From: Acidimicrobiia bacterium
GTDB lineage: Bacteria; Actinomycetota; Acidimicrobiia; Acidimicrobiales; AC-14
Length of the DNA: 6,205 nucleotides
Assembly: GCA_019243595.1 (NCBI GenBank)
Contig: JAFAUA010000292.1
Coordinates: forward strand, 1 to 6,205
Direction of reading: 5' to 3'
In this document: positions 4,060 to 6,205 of the stretch, piece after piece
Layout: each line of letters begins with the position of its first letter
How positions within the stretch are numbered: the first letter of the stretch is position 1
Position numbers and translations under genes: made by a program
Notes under the pieces: model-generated
Told to the model about the DNA's origin: nothing
Seen by the model: only the letters and a program-made list of their open reading frames with translations
Databases searched by the model: none

Positions 4060-6205
4060 ATGCTCGAACGCCTTGCCCGCACGTGCTACCGACGGCGCCG
4101 CCGCGTCCTCGTCCTCTGGCTGCTCGCCCTCGTCCTTTTTGTCACGCTCGGCGGCATGTTCAACGGCGGCTACTCCAACAGCGCCAAGCTGCCCGGGTCC
4201 GACGCCGTCGCCGCCTTCGACCTGCTCAAGGCCCGGTTCCCCCAGCAGTCGGGCGACTCGGTCCTCGTGGCCTTCAAGGCCGACCAGGGCATCGACAATC
4301 CAGCCGTGCGGCCCCGGGTCGAGGGGCTGATCGCCCAGCTGGCCAAGCAGCCGCACGTGAACGCCACGGTCAGCCCCTACTCCCCCGACGGCGCCCGCAA
4401 CGTCTCGCCGAATCGCACCGTCGCCTTCGGTGAGCTCCAGCTGAACAAGCCGGGCTTCGAGCTCGGCAAGTCCGAAGGCACGACGATGATCGACGCCGCC
4501 AAGAAGGCGAGCGGCAACGGCGTCACGTTCGCCCTCAGCGGTGAGCTCATCCAGAACGCCGAGTTCTCGGGCGGCGGTGGCTCTGAGGGCGCCGGCATCC
4601 TGGCCGCCATCGTGATCCTCTTGATCGCCTTCGGGTCGGTCATCGCCATGGGTCTTCCGATCCTCTTGGCCATCGTCGGCATCTTGATCGGGCTGGCCAT
4701 CGTCGAGCTGATCGCCAACGTCGTCCCGGTCCCGAACTTCACGCCGATCGTCGCCGCCATGATCGGCATCGGCGTCGGGATCGACTACGCGCTGTTCATC
4801 GTCACGCGCTACCGGCAGGGCCTGCACGACGGGCTCGAGCCGGAAGACGCGGTGGTGCGGGCAATGCGTACGGCGGGCCGTGCCGTCGTCTTCGCAGGGA
4901 CGATCGTGGTCATCTCGGTGCTCGGCATGCTGCTGATGAACCTGCCGTTCCTGCAGGGCGTGGCCTTCGGGTCGGCCGCCGCCGTCGCGGTGACCGTGTT
5001 CGGCTCGGTCACGTTGCTGCCCGCCATGCTCGGCTTCGCGGGCAAGAAGATCGACAGCCTGCGGGTGCCGTTCCTGCACTCGACCGAGACCAACTACCGC
5101 AGCGGCGGCTGGTTCCGCTGGAGCCGCCAGGTGCAGCGCCGCCCGTGGGTGCTCGCCACCGGCGGTCTGGCGATCATCGTGCTGCTCGCCATCCCGGCGT
5201 TCTCGCTGAAGCTCGGGTTCCCCGACGAGACCACCCAGCCCAAGTCGCGCATGAGCACGCAGGCGTACTACATGCTCACCGAGGGCTTCGGTCCCGGTTA
5301 CACGGGGCGTCTGCTGGTCGCCGCCGAGCTCCCGAACAAGCAGTCCGCTTCGGTGCTCGAGTCGCTGCGTTCGAAGCTGCAGGCCGACCCCGACGTGATC
5401 CCCCAGACGGTGAGCCCGGTCATCCTCAACCCGGCCGGCAACACCGCGCTCATCAACCTGACGCCCAAGTCCGGGCCGCAGGCCGACGCCACCAAGGCCC
5501 TCGTGCGGCGCATGCGCAACGACTACGTGCCGTCGACGACGGCCGGCACGGCCGTAAAGGGCCACGTCGGCGGCGTCACCGCCATCTTCCTCGACCAGGA
5601 CCACGCCATCTCGTCGAGACTGCCGATCTTCATCGGCGTCGTCGTGCTGCTGTCGTTCCTGTTGCTCATGGGCGTGTTCCGATCGGTGCTCGTCGCCCTG
5701 AAGGCGGCGGTCATGAACCTGCTGTCGATCGCCGCCGCCTATGGCGTGTTGGTGATGGTCACGCAGTGGGGCTGGGGCAAGGAGATCTTCGGCATCCACC
5801 ACACCGGTCCCATCGCCAACTTCATACCGATGATGATGTTCGCCATCCTCTTCGGGCTCTCGATGGACTACGAGGTGTTCCTGCTGTCGAGAATCCGTGA
5901 GGAGTACCTGCACACCGGCGACAACGGCCTCGCCGTCGCCGACGGCTTGGCCGCCACTGCCCGGGTCATCACCGCGGCGGCGGCGATCATGATCTGCGTC
6001 TTCCTCGCCTTCGTCCTCGGGCCGGAGCTGACGATCAAGCAGATCGGCCTGGGGCTCGCCAGCGCCATCCTCATCGACGCCACCCTCGTCCGCATGGTGC
6101 TGGTGCCGTCGACGATGGAGATCCTCGGTAAGGCCAACTGGTGGCTACCGAGCTGGCTCGATCCGCTCATCCCCCACATCGGATTCGAGAGCGTGCAGGA
6201 CGCCG
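4060..6205 (+). CDS. MMPL-family (RND superfamily) membrane transporter, C-terminal end cut by window edge
   Basis: 715 codons are present with no stop. MMPL proteins are proton-driven inner-membrane exporters of lipids, siderophores or drugs in actinobacteria. The layout is the canonical two-fold one: TM1 at about residues 16-33 after a run of arginines; an extracytoplasmic porter domain to about 178; TM2-TM6 (about 180-325); a cytoplasmic linker; TM7 (about 363-382); a second porter domain to about 520; TM8-TM12 (about 523-689). The proton-relay Asp-Tyr pairs are present in both halves: GIGVGIDYALFIVTRYR (Asp242, Tyr243 in TM4) and GLSMDYEVFLLSRIREEY (Asp603, Tyr604 in TM10), equivalent to the MmpL3 pairs. 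The last residues, NWWLPSWLDPLIPHI, are typical of the C-terminus of the roughly 700-750-residue members, so few residues are probably missing, and the long cytoplasmic tail of some mycobacterial MmpL proteins would have to begin here. A GGGGS stretch precedes TM2. The substrate cannot be told. The 203-bp gap and hairpins upstream suggest a separate transcription unit from the propeller gene. Confidence 0.95.
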   Translation, partial: MLERLARTCYRRRRRVLVLWLLALVLFVTLGGMFNGGYSNSAKLPGSDAVAAFDLLKARFPQQSGDSVLVAFKADQGIDNPAVRPRVEGLIAQLAKQPHVNATVSPYSPDGARNVSPNRTVAFGELQLNKPGFELGKSEGTTMIDAAKKASGNGVTFALSGELIQNAEFSGGGGSEGAGILAAIVILLIAFGSVIAMGLPILLAIVGILIGLAIVELIANVVPVPNFTPIVAAMIGIGVGIDYALFIVTRYRQGLHDGLEPEDAVVRAMRTAGRAVVFAGTIVVISVLGMLLMNLPFLQGVAFGSAAAVAVTVFGSVTLLPAMLGFAGKKIDSLRVPFLHSTETNYRSGGWFRWSRQVQRRPWVLATGGLAIIVLLAIPAFSLKLGFPDETTQPKSRMSTQAYYMLTEGFGPGYTGRLLVAAELPNKQSASVLESLRSKLQADPDVIPQTVSPVILNPAGNTALINLTPKSGPQADATKALVRRMRNDYVPSTTAGTAVKGHVGGVTAIFLDQDHAISSRLPIFIGVVVLLSFLLLMGVFRSVLVALKAAVMNLLSIAAAYGVLVMVTQWGWGKEIFGIHHTGPIANFIPMMMFAILFGLSMDYEVFLLSRIREEYLHTGDNGLAVADGLAATARVITAAAAIMICVFLAFVLGPELTIKQIGLGLASAILIDATLVRMVLVPSTMEILGKANWWLPSWLDPLIPHIGFESVQDA

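Noticed and set aside
3991..5913. A 640-codon open frame on the minus strand opposite the MMPL gene.
   Set aside because: Its translation is rich in Asp, Glu, His, Arg and Gln low-complexity stretches with no domain, as expected of an antisense frame in very GC-rich DNA. The plus-strand frame encodes an unmistakable MMPL protein.

Overview
The window is very GC-rich, uses GTG starts freely, and carries a LexA box of the actinobacterial type (TCGAAC-N4-GTTCGA). Together with a DnaE2 polymerase, a SigE-like sigma factor and an MmpL-type transporter, this points to an actinobacterium. The Thr/Pro-rich linker of the secreted protein is reminiscent of Acidimicrobiia, but that placement is a guess.

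Layout: (1) 1-2070, minus strand: the first 690 codons of dnaE2 (imuC), the error-prone DNA polymerase III alpha subunit, which runs off the left edge. (2) 2071-2205: a 135-bp divergent intergenic region. It holds a perfect 16-bp LexA/SOS box 12 nt from the dnaE2 start, a possible leaderless -10 element, and two CGTT/AACG palindromes nearer the sigma gene. (3) 2206-2673, plus strand: a small ECF/SigE-like sigma factor, overlapping by 8 bp (4) 2666-3856: a single-pass membrane protein with a short basic cytoplasmic tail, a Thr-rich stalk and a six-bladed TolB/PD40-type beta-propeller outside the membrane. (5) 3857-4059: an intergenic region with two tandem hairpins just after the stop and a cluster of inverted repeats upstream of (6) 4060-6205, plus strand: an MMPL-family (RND superfamily) transporter cut by the right edge, probably close to its C-terminus.

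Functionally there are three units. dnaE2 is expected to be induced by DNA damage through LexA and to perform mutagenic translesion synthesis. The sigma factor and the propeller protein look like one translationally coupled operon. The membrane protein sits where an anti-sigma factor usually sits, so the pair may be an envelope-sensing transcription switch with the propeller as sensor; this is inference. The MMPL exporter appears to have its own promoter region with possible operator repeats. The most interesting part is the sigma/propeller pair. No mobile elements, CRISPR arrays, tRNA or rRNA genes were seen.
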